Position numbers and translations under genes: made by a program
Part shown: positions 10,390 through 21,265 of the stretch, piece after piece
Layout of the letters: every line of letters begins with the position of its first letter
How positions within the stretch are numbered: position 1 is the stretch's first letter
Source: Tubulanus polymorphus
Lineage: Eukaryota > Nemertea > Palaeonemertea > Tubulaniformes > Tubulanidae
NCBI RefSeq assembly: GCF_964204645.1
Contig: NC_134026.1
Location: 15,032,450 to 15,096,449, forward strand
Direction of reading: 5' to 3'
Length of the DNA: 64,000 nt
Notes under the pieces: generated by a model
Told to the model about the DNA's origin: nothing
The model's database searches: none
Seen by the model: the letters and a program-made list of their open reading frames with translations, nothing else

Positions 10390-11979
10390 TCAGCTTCTAC
10401 TCGAACACACAACTTGTCTACCAGGCGCCGAAAAGTGCCACTCTTGGTTCTGACATATTCGAACTAGACCTTCTAAATCAGATTCAACGGAATCTACACT
10501 TCCTAATACCCAATAATTTCTAATCTTGTTGTCAACGATCAAAACAACATCATCCACTGTCACGTTGCGTCGCTTACGATACCATTTAGTACGCTCTTGT
10601 AATATTGGCAAGTATTCAGTTGACCACCGTCTCCAAAAAAAAATCTGTGAGGTACTGGACTTGACGCCATCGCCTTCTAGAATACACATCCTTGGGATCA
10701 AAGGTACCTATAGGAAATTCACTTTGTGAATTAGCAGCCAACAGATGATTTGGAGTAATCGGTAATGGATCTGACGGGTCTTCGGACACCTCTGTTAACG
10801 ATCGACTATTCACGATGCGCTTCGCCTCGCAAAACAAAGTTAACAGATCCTCATCGGACAAGTTGTTGTCTTGTCTTTGGAGCGAGTCAAGTACTTTTCG
10901 GACCGACCGGATCATGAGTTTTCAAACGCCTCCGAAGTAGGACCCGCTTGGTGGATTAAAATCCCATGATACACTGCGCTTGCTAAGAACAACTTCATTG
11001 CATCACTGTTCAAGGGTTAAACGCCACGCTTTAATTTGCCCCAACAAGGTTCGAACCGTTATCAGGCCTAATGTGCTCAACACCACCTCTACGCACCATA
11101 AATCGTCTTACCGCTTAAACACAGGAATCAGTATCGAGCGAGTGAGCTACTTCTAAATAAACAGCTCGACTGGCGAGGCATGTAAACAACACTCCGTATC
11201 TTTTGTATATAACAGGGCCTCGCTTGATCTCGAATGGGCCAAAATAATCCATTCCTGTGTGAAAAAAAGCATGGCTTCTCCGGGGTAAGACGTTCAGCAG
11301 GCAGACTGGCCATCTTCTGACTCGATGCCTTTCCATAATACTTTCGACAATCGACGCACTTGGAGCTGACCGTTCGTGACACCAGACCTGCATGTAGCAC
11401 CCAATATTTTTTTCTTACTTCCACAACCATAATTTTCGCCCCCACGTGTCCGACACACGTGCCTTTAAAAGCAGATACAATGTTTTGGGAACAATAACTT
11501 GATGTTTTGCAGAATCTGGCAACCAAGACATGTTCAATCACCCGCGTCTCGAATAATGGGATCCAGGCGAACCAATGGACTGGTTTTCTTGACCTGCTGA
11601 CCGTTGTTGATCGATGAAGTTTCTTCTTTGAAGCCCTGACCTTGGAAATACTAACTATTTCTGCCGCATCGAACTGTTCCTTAGTCACTTGCTTAGATTT
11701 TGCCACGTCAAAATTTTGCGAACTGGAAGACCGTTTCAAACCGACACGTATCAAAGCAACTGCCTGCTTTAAACTGATCAGCAAACTATATCGATTTACG
11801 ATATTTCATAATAGGGTCATGATTTTCCGTACTTCCGTTCACGTTAATATAATTGCTGGTTTAACCTCTAGGTCTGCAGAAGGCAGTTCTCGGTTTACTT
11901 TGACTGAGGGCCAGGTAGCTTCATTATAAGCCAAAATTGGTTGGCCGGTGAACCATCGAGAATTTTCCAAACATTCTGT
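10390..11979 (-). pseudogene. BEL/Pao integrase, frame-broken
   Basis: Right to left: a zinc-binding H-H-C-C region ([21 protein letters not shown]...CVDCRKYYG, about 11370-11480), then LPAERLTP, and in another frame [13 protein letters not shown]...[19 protein letters not shown] (11115-11393). That is the BEL catalytic-core start with its first Asp. Next come IRSVRKVLDSLQR...IVNSRSLTEV...LPITPNHLLAAN (10616-10915), and a C-terminal block EYLPILQERTKWYRKRRN (10390-10701). The catalytic middle is interrupted near 10990-11115. The 5' part is cut by the mini-Polinton at 11980. Confidence 0.88.
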
Positions 11980-11985
11980 AACGTT
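11980..11985. repeat. Target-site duplication AACGTT (left copy)
   Basis: The six bases before the mini-Polinton are identical to 13344-13349 after it. Six base pairs is the Polinton target-duplication length. Confidence 0.9.
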
Positions 11986-12137
11986 AGTAATAGGGAATAT
12001 GTTGCTCTAGATCAAAGATGGAAAGGTCGAGTGAGTAAAAAATGAAAAATAAATTCTCGCACACTCGAATTTATTTTTCATTTTCTACCCACTCAACCTC
12101 TCAACCTTTAATCTAGAACAACATATTACCTATTACT
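11986..12137. repeat. Palindromic (hairpin) terminus of the mini-Polinton
   Basis: The terminus AGTAATAGGG... reads in, and after a short GCACACTC-like turn the complementary sequence reads back to CCTATTACT at 12137, followed by CTTAAAATATTCAT. The same CTTAAAATATTCAT follows the 404-bp terminal palindrome of the large element at 36503. This shows the design is ancestral and not a local accident. Confidence 0.75.
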
Positions 12138-12399
12138 CTTAAAATATTCATATTTTAAAAGTGTGAGTAAAGTGTTAGCATAATAATCTAGAAAAATAAG
12201 ATCAAATATAGATTTCGAATAATAAAATATCAATTTTCAATATAAAAAGTGTGAGTAAAGTGCAAACATAAAAAAATGCGAGAAAAAGTAATGATTAATT
12301 AACGAGTTGTTAGAATTGAAATCAATTTTTAAACATAAAAAGTGTGAGCAGAGTGTGATTGAAATAATTCATATTTTAACATTGAATATTTATATTTGA
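12138..12399 (+). promoter_or_regulatory. Leader with repeated AAAGTGTGAGTAAAGTG motif
   Basis: The motif AAAAGTGTGAG(T/C)A(A/G)AGTG occurs about three times (12158, 12247, 12340) upstream of the ORF. The same motif recurs upstream of the homologous decayed gene at 32890-32990. This suggests a conserved promoter or replication sequence of this Polinton family. Confidence 0.45.
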
Positions 12400-13067
12400 A
12401 TGAGTTTTAATATAAGTTTTGTTATTAAAATGAAGAAGGAAGAAGAAGAACCCAACTTCAATATCGAAATCAATGAAGCCAATAAATTATTTTCACAGTT
12501 TAACATTAGAAATTATATTTCAGCAACAAATTTAGTGTCCGCAAGGTATTATAAAATTGATAACATTACTATGATTAATCAAATATCATCAAATGAAACA
12601 TATTTAATTACTGAACTAATTGATACGTTTGATAATGGTGTAAAAAATCCTAAAATGTTCAATACAGTTTTAAATTTTAAAGGAACTTTAGATGAAAACA
12701 TAATAAATATTCTTAAAACTCCTTTCAATGAAAGAAAAAGTGATATAATACTTTCAAAAATAATAATGATTTGATTAACTTAAGAATTGAAAAAAGACAA
12801 TTATATTATTTCAATTTTGATAATAAACAAATTATCTATAATGAAAATTCATCAAATATTGGAATTCAATGTGAATTAGATAATGAAAAATCATTCAAAG
12901 ATACAGGAACTCAATGTAACTTAAATGATGAATTTAGAAAATTCAATCCTAATGAAAAAGTGTATTGTTATTGCGGAGGTAAATATTTGAAATCACATAA
13001 ATCAAAGCATTATCAGACAATTAAACATATCAATTATGAAAATAATAATAAATATATATTGAAATAA
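12400..13067 (+). pseudogene. Polinton-family protein with C-terminal CxC...H-H zinc-finger-like motif, one frameshift
   Basis: Two abutting frames (12400-12774 and about 12771-13067) meet at a run of AAAAATAATAATGATTTGATTAAC. The homologous decayed gene at 33121-33815 reads through the corresponding point, so one ancestral protein of roughly 220 residues is likely. It has an acidic N-terminal region, NIRNYISATNLVSARYYKI, then QLYYFNFDNKQIIY, and two repeats of (I/T)QC(E/N)L. It ends with YCYCGGKYLKSHKSKHYQTIKH, which carries two Cys and spaced His residues like a degenerate C2H2 finger. Function is unknown. It is the only gene kept in this mini-element, which suggests a regulatory or replication role, or simple chance. 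Confidence 0.65.
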
Positions 13068-13343
13068 GATTAAGCTGTATGTTTCAAATATATAGTAGTT
13101 AAAGCATGGAGAAATTAGTTAATGAATAACTGTTAGGTAGTAAGTTTAATTGTTATTTGATTTGAAACATATAAAAGTTTAATATTTCTAAGATATTAAA
13201 TATTTATCAATTTGATAATTTTTTTCTTAAATAAATGTATGATTTCAACATACCAACTGGAAGTAGTGATTTGAAGCATTATTTCATTTTTTACTCACTC
13301 GACCATTCGACCTTTGATCTAGACTAACATATTCCCTATTACT
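13068..13343. repeat. Right subterminal region and single terminal repeat of the mini-Polinton
   Basis: AT-rich sequence with no gene, then the terminal repeat from about 13277 (TCATTTTTTACTCACTCGACC) to CCCTATTACT at 13343. Confidence 0.7.
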
Positions 13344-13349
13344 AACGTT
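13344..13349. repeat. Target-site duplication AACGTT (right copy)
   Basis: Identical to 11980-11985. The BEL pol frame (…LQNVS/…) resumes on either side. Confidence 0.9.
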
Positions 13350-14250
13350 CTGAAGACCACGTGAAGCATCGCCGGCTGGGTTTAATTCCGTCGGGACATG
13401 GCGCCATATTTCTGGACTGCTGCCACTTCTAATGAAGTTGACTCTGTTCGCCACAATTGTCTGGTACCTGGCGCTCGTGTTTGAAATGTAATGTAACGCA
13501 TTCTGACTGTCGGTCAAGTATACAATCTTGTCAATGGGCAAAGTCATGTTTTCGACAATCATTTTGTTTTGTTGGACAGCTAACTTGGCAGCGGTAAGCT
13601 CCAAACGTAGAACTGTAATCTTTTTCCAGGGACACATTCTAGGCTTGGACACCACTATACGACTTGTAGCTTGCCCATATTTGTTGACCGAAGATATGTT
13701 ACGACACCATATTGCCTCTCGCTAGCGTCAGCAAAGTGATGTAATTCGTATTTCCACGAGCCACCGGCGATTTCGGGCTTGATACATCTTGGCAATTCTA
13801 ACTTCTCCAAAATCTTAATGCCACGTTTCCATTGATCCCATTTTCTTTTTTTGCACGTCATTAATTTCATTATCCCAGCCAAGTCGAGATCGACTTAACT
13901 CCTGCAGTAAGAGTTTAGCAGACAATAAGCCTAATGGGTCGTATATTGATTCGACGAATGCCAAGATTCCACGACGAGTGTACGCGCTTTCCTTGAGTGA
14001 AACTAGAAACTCGAGGTATCACGTTGTACGTTCCACTGTATTCCAAAAGCATTTTCTGTAGGTAATTCATGCTCCAATGTAACATCGGTTATTGATTCTG
14101 GGCGGGAATCCTTAGGCAAATTCTTAATGACCACTATGCTATTACTAATCACATCGTGCAGACGAAATCCACCCTCCTTGCACAGTTCAATTACTCCGCG
14201 ACACAAAGCTGCCGCTCCCAGATCATCGTCATCAGTAGATCAGCAGACTG
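13350..14250 (-). pseudogene. BEL/Pao RNase H domain and connection, frame-broken
   Basis: Right to left: ...GGFRLHDVISNS (14003-14206), then MAGIMKLMTCKKRKWDQW with YELHHFADASERQYGVVTYLR (13655-13882), where the RNase H first Asp is in the FADAS motif. Next is VLRLELTAAKLAVQQNK (the Glu of RNase H) with VYLTDSQNALHYI (second Asp) and HVPTELNPAGDASRG (13284-13655). These motifs are diagnostic for BEL/Pao pol. It is split from the integrase by the mini-Polinton. Confidence 0.87.
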
Positions 14251-14870
14251 TACTTAATTGGGGATGCGTTTCTTGCTGTCTTGAGTAGTGTCACCGTTTG
14301 GAAACCACCAAAAACGCAAGGAGTCTCTCTGTTCCGGTACGCGGTACGCTGCAGTGGTAATACATGGCTTCAATATCAGCCGTGAATGCTAACCTTTCCT
14401 TGAACCGTAACAACACGCCAAACAAGTCATTAGTGAGGTTGGGAGTAGGTAGCAATGTATCGTTCAGGCTTACTCCAGAGCAACGCGCCGAACAATCGAA
14501 GACCACTCGAATTTCGTTCTTCCGAGGATGGTAAACACCGTGGTGAGGGATACACCAACAAGTTGACACCATGAACTCAAATTCGAGGACTCGTTTTGCA
14601 TAACCCTTTTCAAGCAGCTTGTTCATGAATGTAGTGTAGTCGTCGGCATACTTACAATCACCGTCCATTTTTCTTCTTACAGATGACAAACGTTTCAGAG
14701 CAGCTGATTTATTTGGTGGCAACATTGTTTCCTCTGATTTGAATGGCATACACAGCAGCTCATATTTTCCATCAACTTTCTTAACATTAGAGGTCAAATC
14801 TCTTAGGAACAACTTGTCCTCTACCGACAACTGTTGCTTGTCATCAGTAAGTCATTCCGGGATATCGATA
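14251..14870 (-). pseudogene. BEL/Pao reverse transcriptase, N-terminal part
   Basis: The open stretch 14291-14830 carries RSLPPHHGVYHP-type RT motifs: PHHGVYHPRKNEIRVVFDCSA, then SLNDTLLPTPNLTNDLFGVLLRFKE and AFTADIEAMYYHCSVP (motif A with its Asp). The FxDD region is not recognisable downstream, where the frame breaks near 14291-14206. The enzyme cannot be active as it stands. Confidence 0.88.
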
Positions 14871-14959
14871 TCTACAGTCTTCTGAACCAGTTCAACTAAA
14901 AGCTGCACGTTGTTGACCACATGCCGGGTTCGTGCAGAGACGTTGGCAGAGCCAGCGTG

Positions 14960-15590
14960 AGCGAGATTCTATAAAAGCCAACCCAACCTTGTTTTCACGG
15001 CATGCGGGTTTCCATCTGGACCCGTTCTAATATCAACGAGTAAGTACGCGTCGGGCACATTATTTCCCAGCAGGAGCATTATGTCAGCATTCACTTCATT
15101 CAGTTCGACATCTACGAGTTGAGGCCATTTCTCGATGTCACTTTTTACAGGAAAACGGTCCTTTCCAACAGGGATACTTTCTATTGAATACGTTGTAGGT
15201 AGCCGCATCGGCGTGCCACCCTTTAAGAATCTGTAATCCTTATACGACGTCACCAAATTATAGCCTTGAGGAGATGACGTAGTTCCAATGTCTAGTGTGC
15301 GCTGTCGCCCATTGCATCCCAACACATGGATCAATCGACTAGATCAAAGGGTCATGCTGCTACCGAGTTTCTAAAGATGCGTACACGATTAGTTCCTCGC
15401 CACTGTTGACGTGTGAAACCATCACCGGGATGACAGCAGTGGTACAAGTAGAACCAGCAACCTCGTGATCGGTGGTAGTTGAAGTCGGAATAAGGCTGAA
15501 AGCGTCCGATGATCTGTTGGGTTGGTTCTCTCTGTCGGTGCTCAATGTGTTTAAGTTGTCAACTTTTGATTGTTTGATGGGCTTAAATAC
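14960..15590 (-). pseudogene. BEL/Pao aspartic protease region with lost active site
   Basis: IPVMVSHVNSGEELIVYASLETR (15360-15545) aligns with the BEL protease start. The expected Asp-Thr-Gly reads Glu-Thr-Arg, so the catalytic triad is gone. The frame then continues into 14969-15334 (TSSPQGYNLVTSYKDY, WPQLVDVELNEVNADIMLLLGNNVPDAYL), the usual protease-RT linker with its conserved LLGN. It is broken on its 5' side by the 2.48-kb transposon at 15599. Confidence 0.8.
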
Positions 15591-15598
15591 GTGAAATA

Positions 15599-18078
15599 CA
15601 CTCTTAGAACAAAGGGTTCTACCGTAGAACCTTTAGGGGTTCTTGGGCTTGCCTCCCAGGGAGAACCCCTGAAGGTTCTTCAAAGAACCTTTTTTGTAGG
15701 GTTCCTTGAAGAACCCCTGGTAAAGGTTCTTTGAAGAACCATTTCGTATAAAGGGTTCTTGTTAGAACCCTTTCAATATTGTCAAATGGTTCTTGACAGG
15801 GTTCTTGGGAGAACCATTTAAAGGTAATTTATTTTAGGGTTCCTCAATCATTTTTTGACTGCTCAAGCTGTTCATGATTTGTCCATCCTCTGTTATGTTT
15901 GACTGCTCCCTTAATCCTCATGTGGATAAAAAAACTGATGATAAGAATCGCGTAAAATTAACATCATATAAACCTTTTTTATTATAAAATCTCATGAATT
16001 GAAATATTAATGATAAATATATTTACAATAAATGATACAAAAATAGTTTCACTAATTGGTTACATGTACAATAAGATTGAAAGATGGAGAATTTTTTTCA
16101 TTGCGCTAATCGCTTGGTATCTTAAATCGGTTGGGATTTTTTCCACACTAAGTCTAAAACAAAATGTTTTGAGAATATCTAAGTTTTTTAAAAGTTAGTT
16201 GTATAACATGTAAGATGATATGCTAAACGTATAATAGGCCGACTTATGGCAGGCCACTCCGCTTATTAAGAATCTGTCCACTTTCAATTAACTATAAGCC
16301 ATCTTCTTACATATGTTTGTTTCAACGCGCTGCCACCCTCGCAACCTTTCAACCGCAGCGTCCGGATTGTAGTCGTATATTTCCTGAAATATAAATAATA
16401 TTGAGAACAATTAATGGTGTAATAAAATCGATTATGTTTTGCAATAATGCACACTGCAAGTAAATCTAAACACTTTCTTGTATTACATGCATAAGTTCCA
16501 AATACATTTATCAGTAGAAAAGACAAACGGTTAAAGTTAACAGTGGGATTAGATTCAGAAAAATACAAACCTTTTTAATGGTTTTCAGGTCTTTCGCATC
16601 CTCTCTCAAAATCCCTGGTAATACGTGAAGCTCTGCTGTTCTCATCATATCTGAAAACCAGTGAATATGTAGATTGAAAATGATTATCTTCTATCAAAAT
16701 ACAGTCACACAATAAAGGCTCATTGAGTCAAAATTTACTAACCTGTTTCTGCAATTTCGCTGCTTCGAAGGAAGGAAGCGACACGATTGCCATGTGTACA
16801 GACTTCGTACATTTCTATAATTCTTTCCGCCATAGTTCCGAGATTTCAAAAACATATTTTGCACCGCGGTCTCACAATATGGTCAACTTCCATGGAACAA
16901 TTTCTATAATACAAAAGTAATGGGAAAGTTTTAAATAATAATTATGGCTGATCTGATTCCGAGTCACTCCGGCTTTATGGCCTATATTTCATATATTTCA
17001 AATATCACAAATGTTATATACATTCATTGAATACAACTTACCAGAATTAATTCACATTTCCAAGCTCCAGATATTCATCTTACAAAACAACGAAAAGAAC
17101 GAGTCGATATACTATATGCACTATGCACTGAGCAAAGTTTGTATGAGTCGTGGTGGCAGATAATTATACAACAGTTAGTTGCATGAACAAAGGAATAATT
17201 GCCTGATCATGTACACATGGCCTATAGGCACGAAACTACAATAGCATGATACTTATTAGGCCTAAAGCATTACGTTACTTTGAATTTCCACTATACTCTA
17301 TGTTTTTATTCAACAAAAAATGTACAAAGACTTCGACTGAATGTTTTGATAGAAATTGAGCCGAAAATACACACAATTCTCATTTTTGAGTTGCATTAGA
17401 ACTTTGAATTAACTAGTTCTTTTTAAACTGCACAGTCCATTCAGAAATCAGAAACGCCTAGAGTTTAGAAGAGTTTAATTGTTTTTTTAAAGCATTAAAA
17501 AGCATTGTTCTTTTCTCTGCCGTCTCTCCATAAAACCTAGTCGATGTCTCAGACTAGCAAATCAAGTTATTCAGTCTCTACATATTATTATCAGTCGATG
17601 TCGCAGACTAGCAAATCAAGTTATTCAATCTCTACATATTATTATCACACGTTAAAGGCATTCACCACTGATTTTAAACATACGACTTTTTAAATCTTAA
17701 AGAACGAATTAAAAAAAAGGTTCATTAATTTTAAAAATGCATCCTTGTCGCACACGGTCACCATTTTTTAAATATTGTGATGATACATAGTAAATTGTTT
17801 TCAAAGTTAACCCAATTCTAATTTCCAGTCAAAATGTTTTGTATATAACCTACACCACATAGAAAATCAGTTATATTCATCAGCTATACTAATTATTCCC
17901 TGTTGCAGGTCTACTTAATTCTTAATTGACAATTGTGACCACATTAGGGTTCTTATAAGAACCCTTATGTCTCGAAGAACCCCAATCTACATTTCATATT
18001 GTTGAAGCACCTCAAAGCCTCACCAAGAACCCCAAGGTTCTTCGAAGAACCCCCGAAGAACCATTTGTTCTAAGAGTG
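15599..18078. mobile_element. 2.48-kb TIR element (GGTTCTTNNAAGAACC-rich), TA target duplication, carrying a spliced gene
   Basis: Ends CACTCTTAGAACAAAGGGTTCT and, inverted, CACTCTTAGAACAAATGGTTCT (21 of 22 match), flanked by TA at 15597-15598 and 18079-18080. Subterminal DNA (15600-15840 and 17945-18078) is packed with inverted GGTTCTTNNAAGAACC units that could fold extensively. BEL gag/protease sequence continues on both sides, confirming insertion. The superfamily is not recognised; TA duplication is compatible with Tc1/mariner-like and some other groups. A 54-bp direct duplication lies at 17541-17648. Inside is a small multi-exon minus-strand gene. Confidence 0.8.
16288..17100 (-). CDS. 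Small spliced gene inside the TIR element, coding join 16833-16743, 16650-16571, 16383-16288
   Basis: Three coding exons with canonical sites and perfect phase. The first begins at 16833 (MAERIIEMYEVCTHGNR...SSEIAET), 91 bases, donor CAG/GTTAGT. The second (MMRTAELHVLPGILRE...LKTIKK) is 80 bases, between acceptor GGTTTTCAG and donor AAG/GTTTGT. The third (EIYDYNPDAAVERLRGWQR... ending KKMAYS, TAA) follows acceptor TTTATATTTCAG. Lengths add to exactly 88 codons plus stop. Upstream, an acceptor TATTATAG at about 16904 and a donor CTG/GTAAGT at 17041 suggest a 5' non-coding exon (17042 to about 17100). The protein is unrecognised: small, charged and probably helical, with no transmembrane segment or transposase motif. 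It could be a cargo gene or a host fragment captured by the element. Confidence 0.68.
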
Positions 18079-18270
18079 TACGGTTACGTGCAATCTGTCA
18101 CAGTCTTTTATTGTACACTTCAATCGACTACCACACTTAGCTGCTACATGTCCGGAAACGCCGCCTCCAAAACACAACCCGTTCAATTGAAACTATTTCA
18201 TTCTGTCGTCTAAGGATTTCTTCAAGAATTTGAAACACTGGTCGATCCAATGATTATTATTAAATTCAAT
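18079..18270 (-). pseudogene. BEL/Pao gag C-terminus with zinc knuckle
   Basis: On the minus strand the reading LCFGGGVSGHVAAKCGSRLKC resembles the BEL gag CCHC knuckle, with the first-knuckle second Cys replaced by Gly. A second knuckle-like stretch follows. It is truncated upstream near 18270. It continues, across the inserted TIR element, into the protease at 15590. Confidence 0.65.
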
Positions 18271-20584
18271 TTAATCTAATATCTTAATTTCGTACCGAAG
18301 AGTACAACGCTCATTGAGCTGGAGAAAGACACGATATTTACAGCATGTACAGTACATGAGGCATTAGAAAAGTAATATTATTCAGCATTCCTATCACCAT
18401 ATAGTAATACCAGTATGTGATCTATTCAAGACATATATACTTAACATGTGCAAAAGTAATCTAAAAATGTAGATACTTCACTATAAGTGAAATTGGTAAT
18501 CAGTTAATTCAGAAGTTCCATTATAGTTGTTGATGTATGGTTTGTCAGTATGGTTATATGATTGAAAGATTATAGGGAATTTGCTTTTTAAATCATATTT
18601 GTCAAAGCGATAATTATTTGAGATGAAATTGATGGATCAAGACGAGGCTGAATTAATGTCTTTAAGAGCTAGTAGGGAACAGAACGAAACAAGTAAATTG
18701 GGGCTATTTATTGATTTGTGAATGTATTCAAGAAATCTATTATGGAGTTGGATGTCTATGTATGAATCATCATTGAATAATCAATAAGTAGGCTACAATA
18801 GAAAGATGTACAAAATGTCTTGAATAGTCTAAACTTAACATTAATATCCAAGATGTAGCTGCAAAGCAGCGATAACGGGTTTTCCGCAAATCCATTCAGG
18901 GTGACGGGAAAGGTAGAAAATGTAAATACCGATACATAGAATAAAATGCATTGACAGATTCGAACATAATATGCAACGTCAAATGTGATTCAGCTTTGAA
19001 ACTTACGCGGACGCACAATCAACAAATATGAATTTATTCGACCGGGCATTCATTTTGGCATTAAAACTTTATGATACTGAACACGCTTTAACAATGGGTC
19101 TGTTCTAAAGAACTCATCTTAAGAATCCGCTGAGTCGATTAGTTGAGTAAATTTACAGATAATAACGTATTATGATTTGGAATAGATTTAAGGAGTTAAT
19201 CTTTGTATTGAATATTTGAATAAATACATATATTGTAGTAGATTCAATCAATAAATTATGATTTGATTTTAAACTATGCCTGCAACATGTCAGTAAATAT
19301 CTAACCTATTCGACTAGTTACGTGCGTTTCCAAATAAACGGGACAATCACTCTTAATTGTTAGAAAAGTAATCTTCATTTCGTTATAGATATTCATTACC
19401 TTTTTGAAAATTCTACAATAATATTTGTTCTGTCCTAATTTCAATTACTGTATGAACCAATGATATGCTATGTAAATATGATGTAATAAAATAAGTTTAA
19501 ATTTGAATTAAATTTGAATATGAGAATTAAGCATAACTTGTGTTCTTTCCACTTGTCTTACTTTTCTTTCGATAACAGTTCCAGAGTTTCAATTACAATC
19601 AAATCCAAATTGGCTAAAAGGTACATCGGACTAAATGAAATGAACTGTACAGCGTTCATAGCCTCAAGACCAATCAAAATTCAAGGCCGTTCGTGGAGCA
19701 CATTCAAGGCTTTTTACACCCATGAAAAGCATTTTTACGGCAATATTTCTTCGCTTCATCCATTCAAAAACAATCAAAATAGCTTCAACAGGGTTGATTG
19801 TGACACTGATGACCCGAATTCTCTGATATTTACCGACACAGCCAACTACAGCAACTTTAAAAAAATTTGATAATTTCAATTTTGAGCCCGTGACCGAATG
19901 ACTACACTTATGACTTTTTAATTAGTTGAAGTACAGATTTTTCACGTAGAATCTTGGAAATGTAACGGAAAAAATGAGTGTGAAAACTATATTGGGTTGA
20001 ATTCAAATGATGGGAGCAAACTTACTTTTTGCAAATAAAATTAAGATGGAAATACCACGAAAAAAATCTCTTGTAATTAAACCTGATGAAAACACAACCT
20101 TTATCAGCCAGATGTTTTTGTTGGGATTTCAGAGGGGATCCATGGTCCAAGTCAATTGACATCATCTCCGTGAAAAGCGCTATACATGCATCAATCACAC
20201 ACAACTGAATGATGATTCATCATGAATATATATAGTAGTGGGTTTTCCCCAATGACTCAAATAGACACCTACTGTACAACATAGGTCTCCAAGGATGAAA
20301 AAGAAACCAATACGATGTATATACCATGCATTAGACATCGTAACGCTGTTATCCAAATTTCCACCATTACAAAAAAACAATCATAAATCTACAGATTTGC
20401 AACATTTTCGAAATTAAAGGCCCTAAAATCAATTTTCAAGACCAAAGTGCTGAATTCAAGGCTTTTCAAGGCCTTGAATTTCCTTTTGACAATTCAAGCC
20501 TATTCACGGATTTCAAGGCCCGCTACGACCCAAGGCCCGTTAGTCACTGCAAACCTATTCCAGTGTTATGTCGATCGTGTTGAA
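18271..20584. other. Intergenic, no gene seen
   Basis: AT-rich single-copy-looking sequence with no supported coding region. It holds one interspersed repeat (18852-18985) and a run of TTCAAGGC(C/T)TT motifs at 20410-20530. Confidence 0.5.
18852..18985 (+). repeat. Short interspersed repeat starting GTAGCTGCAAAGCAGCGATAACGG
   Basis: It closely matches 28102-28215 (same order: GCTGC.AAGCAGCGAT.ACGGGTTTTC.GCAAA.CCATTCAG, then CCGATACATAGAATAAA.TGCAT). A truncated inverted copy lies at 54168-54212. The GCTGCAAAGCAGC core is a perfect hairpin. No A/B box was seen, so a MITE is more likely than a tRNA SINE. Confidence 0.7.
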
Positions 20585-20721
20585 TCACTTTGCTTGAGTT
20601 GAAAGAATCAGATCTTCTATCATATGATGCAACATCGGCCGAAGAGAGTTGTTGGTGTTAACTGCCCTTAACCATTTGATTTCCTGTGTTTGACATTGGA
20701 ATCCGCATAAACCCATTTGAA
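20585..20721 (-). CDS. Possible terminal exon of a host gene
   Basis: On the minus strand, an acceptor (AATATTTTGCAG) is followed by one open frame of 44 codons: QMGLCGFQCQTQEIKWLRAV, then NTNNSLRPMLHHMIEDLIL, ending STQAK and TGA. GC content is higher than its surroundings and the composition looks like ordinary protein. The protein was not recognised and no upstream exon was located, since a Penelope fragment begins just beyond. Moderate to low confidence. Confidence 0.35.
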
Positions 20722-20841
20722 CTGCAAAATATTCATAAAACATGAAAAACTATATTGTAAACAATACATGTATACAGTTTTCAAACATTCAACGATTTTG
20801 GATATTTGAATGAACGTTAGGCTTTAATAGAACGATAACCA

Positions 20842-21265
20842 CACTATTTACAGATAAAAAGAATTTAAAAACAAGAATTTATTTATTCAATCTAAAATAT
20901 ATGTAAGACACGACGTTTCGATCTCACCCTAGAGATCATCGTCAAGTGTGAGATAAAGACTAAAAACAGGGGTATATACAGAGGAGAACAGGTTAATTGA
21001 GTAAATTGGTGAGTGAGTAAATAATTAGTGTTTGGCAAGGCATGAAGTAATATACTTAGAAAGAAGTAAATTGTGCGGAGAAAAGCCATTATTCAAATTG
21101 GTACTAATATCTGAGTGACGAGTAATTAGGGCAGACTCAACTATGTGGCGTTTAGTGTAATTGCTGGAAGTATAAATAATTTCGGCTTCATCAAAATTAA
21201 AACGATGACCAATGTCTGTAAATAGTGGGTTTTTATCTTGTGAGGCTTTAATTTCAATATTCTAA
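20842..21265 (-). mobile_element. 5'-truncated Penelope-like element, 3' part
   Basis: Nearly identical in reverse complement to 35215-35573: the C-terminal end of the GIY-YIG endonuclease region (HRFNFD.AEII, then RHIVESALITRHSDIST, SPHNSLL), then the 3' untranslated region with a hammerhead-like motif. The left junction CACTATTTACAGA is repeated at the right edge (CTGTAAATAGTGGG, inverted to minus sense). This suggests a partial tandem arrangement as in Penelope pLTRs. Confidence 0.8.
20908..20949 (-). ncRNA. Hammerhead-ribozyme-like motif, probably inactive (C3 changed)
   Basis: Same fold as at 35463-35504, but the core that should read CUGACGA reads UUGACGA. C3 pairs with G8 in the catalytic core, so this copy should not cleave. 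Confidence 0.55.

Larger units (their letters stand above)
11986..13343. mobile_element. Non-autonomous mini-Polinton, 1358 bp, inserted in the BEL pol gene
   Basis: The ends are AGTAATAGGGAATATGTT and its complement AACATATTCCCTATTACT, starting AG and ending CT, with a perfect 6-bp duplication. Inner terminal sequence (CTAGATCAAAG.TGG...GGTCGAGTGAGTAAAAAATGA) is shared by both ends. The left end is doubled as a palindrome (11986-12137); the right end is single. Only one coding unit is present (12400-13067). There is no integrase or polymerase, so movement would need a full-length Polinton in trans. Confidence 0.9.

Noticed and set aside
10526-11929. Plus-strand ORFs over the BEL pol region (10526-10729, 11642-11929)
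   Set aside because: Antisense shadows of the minus-strand integrase.
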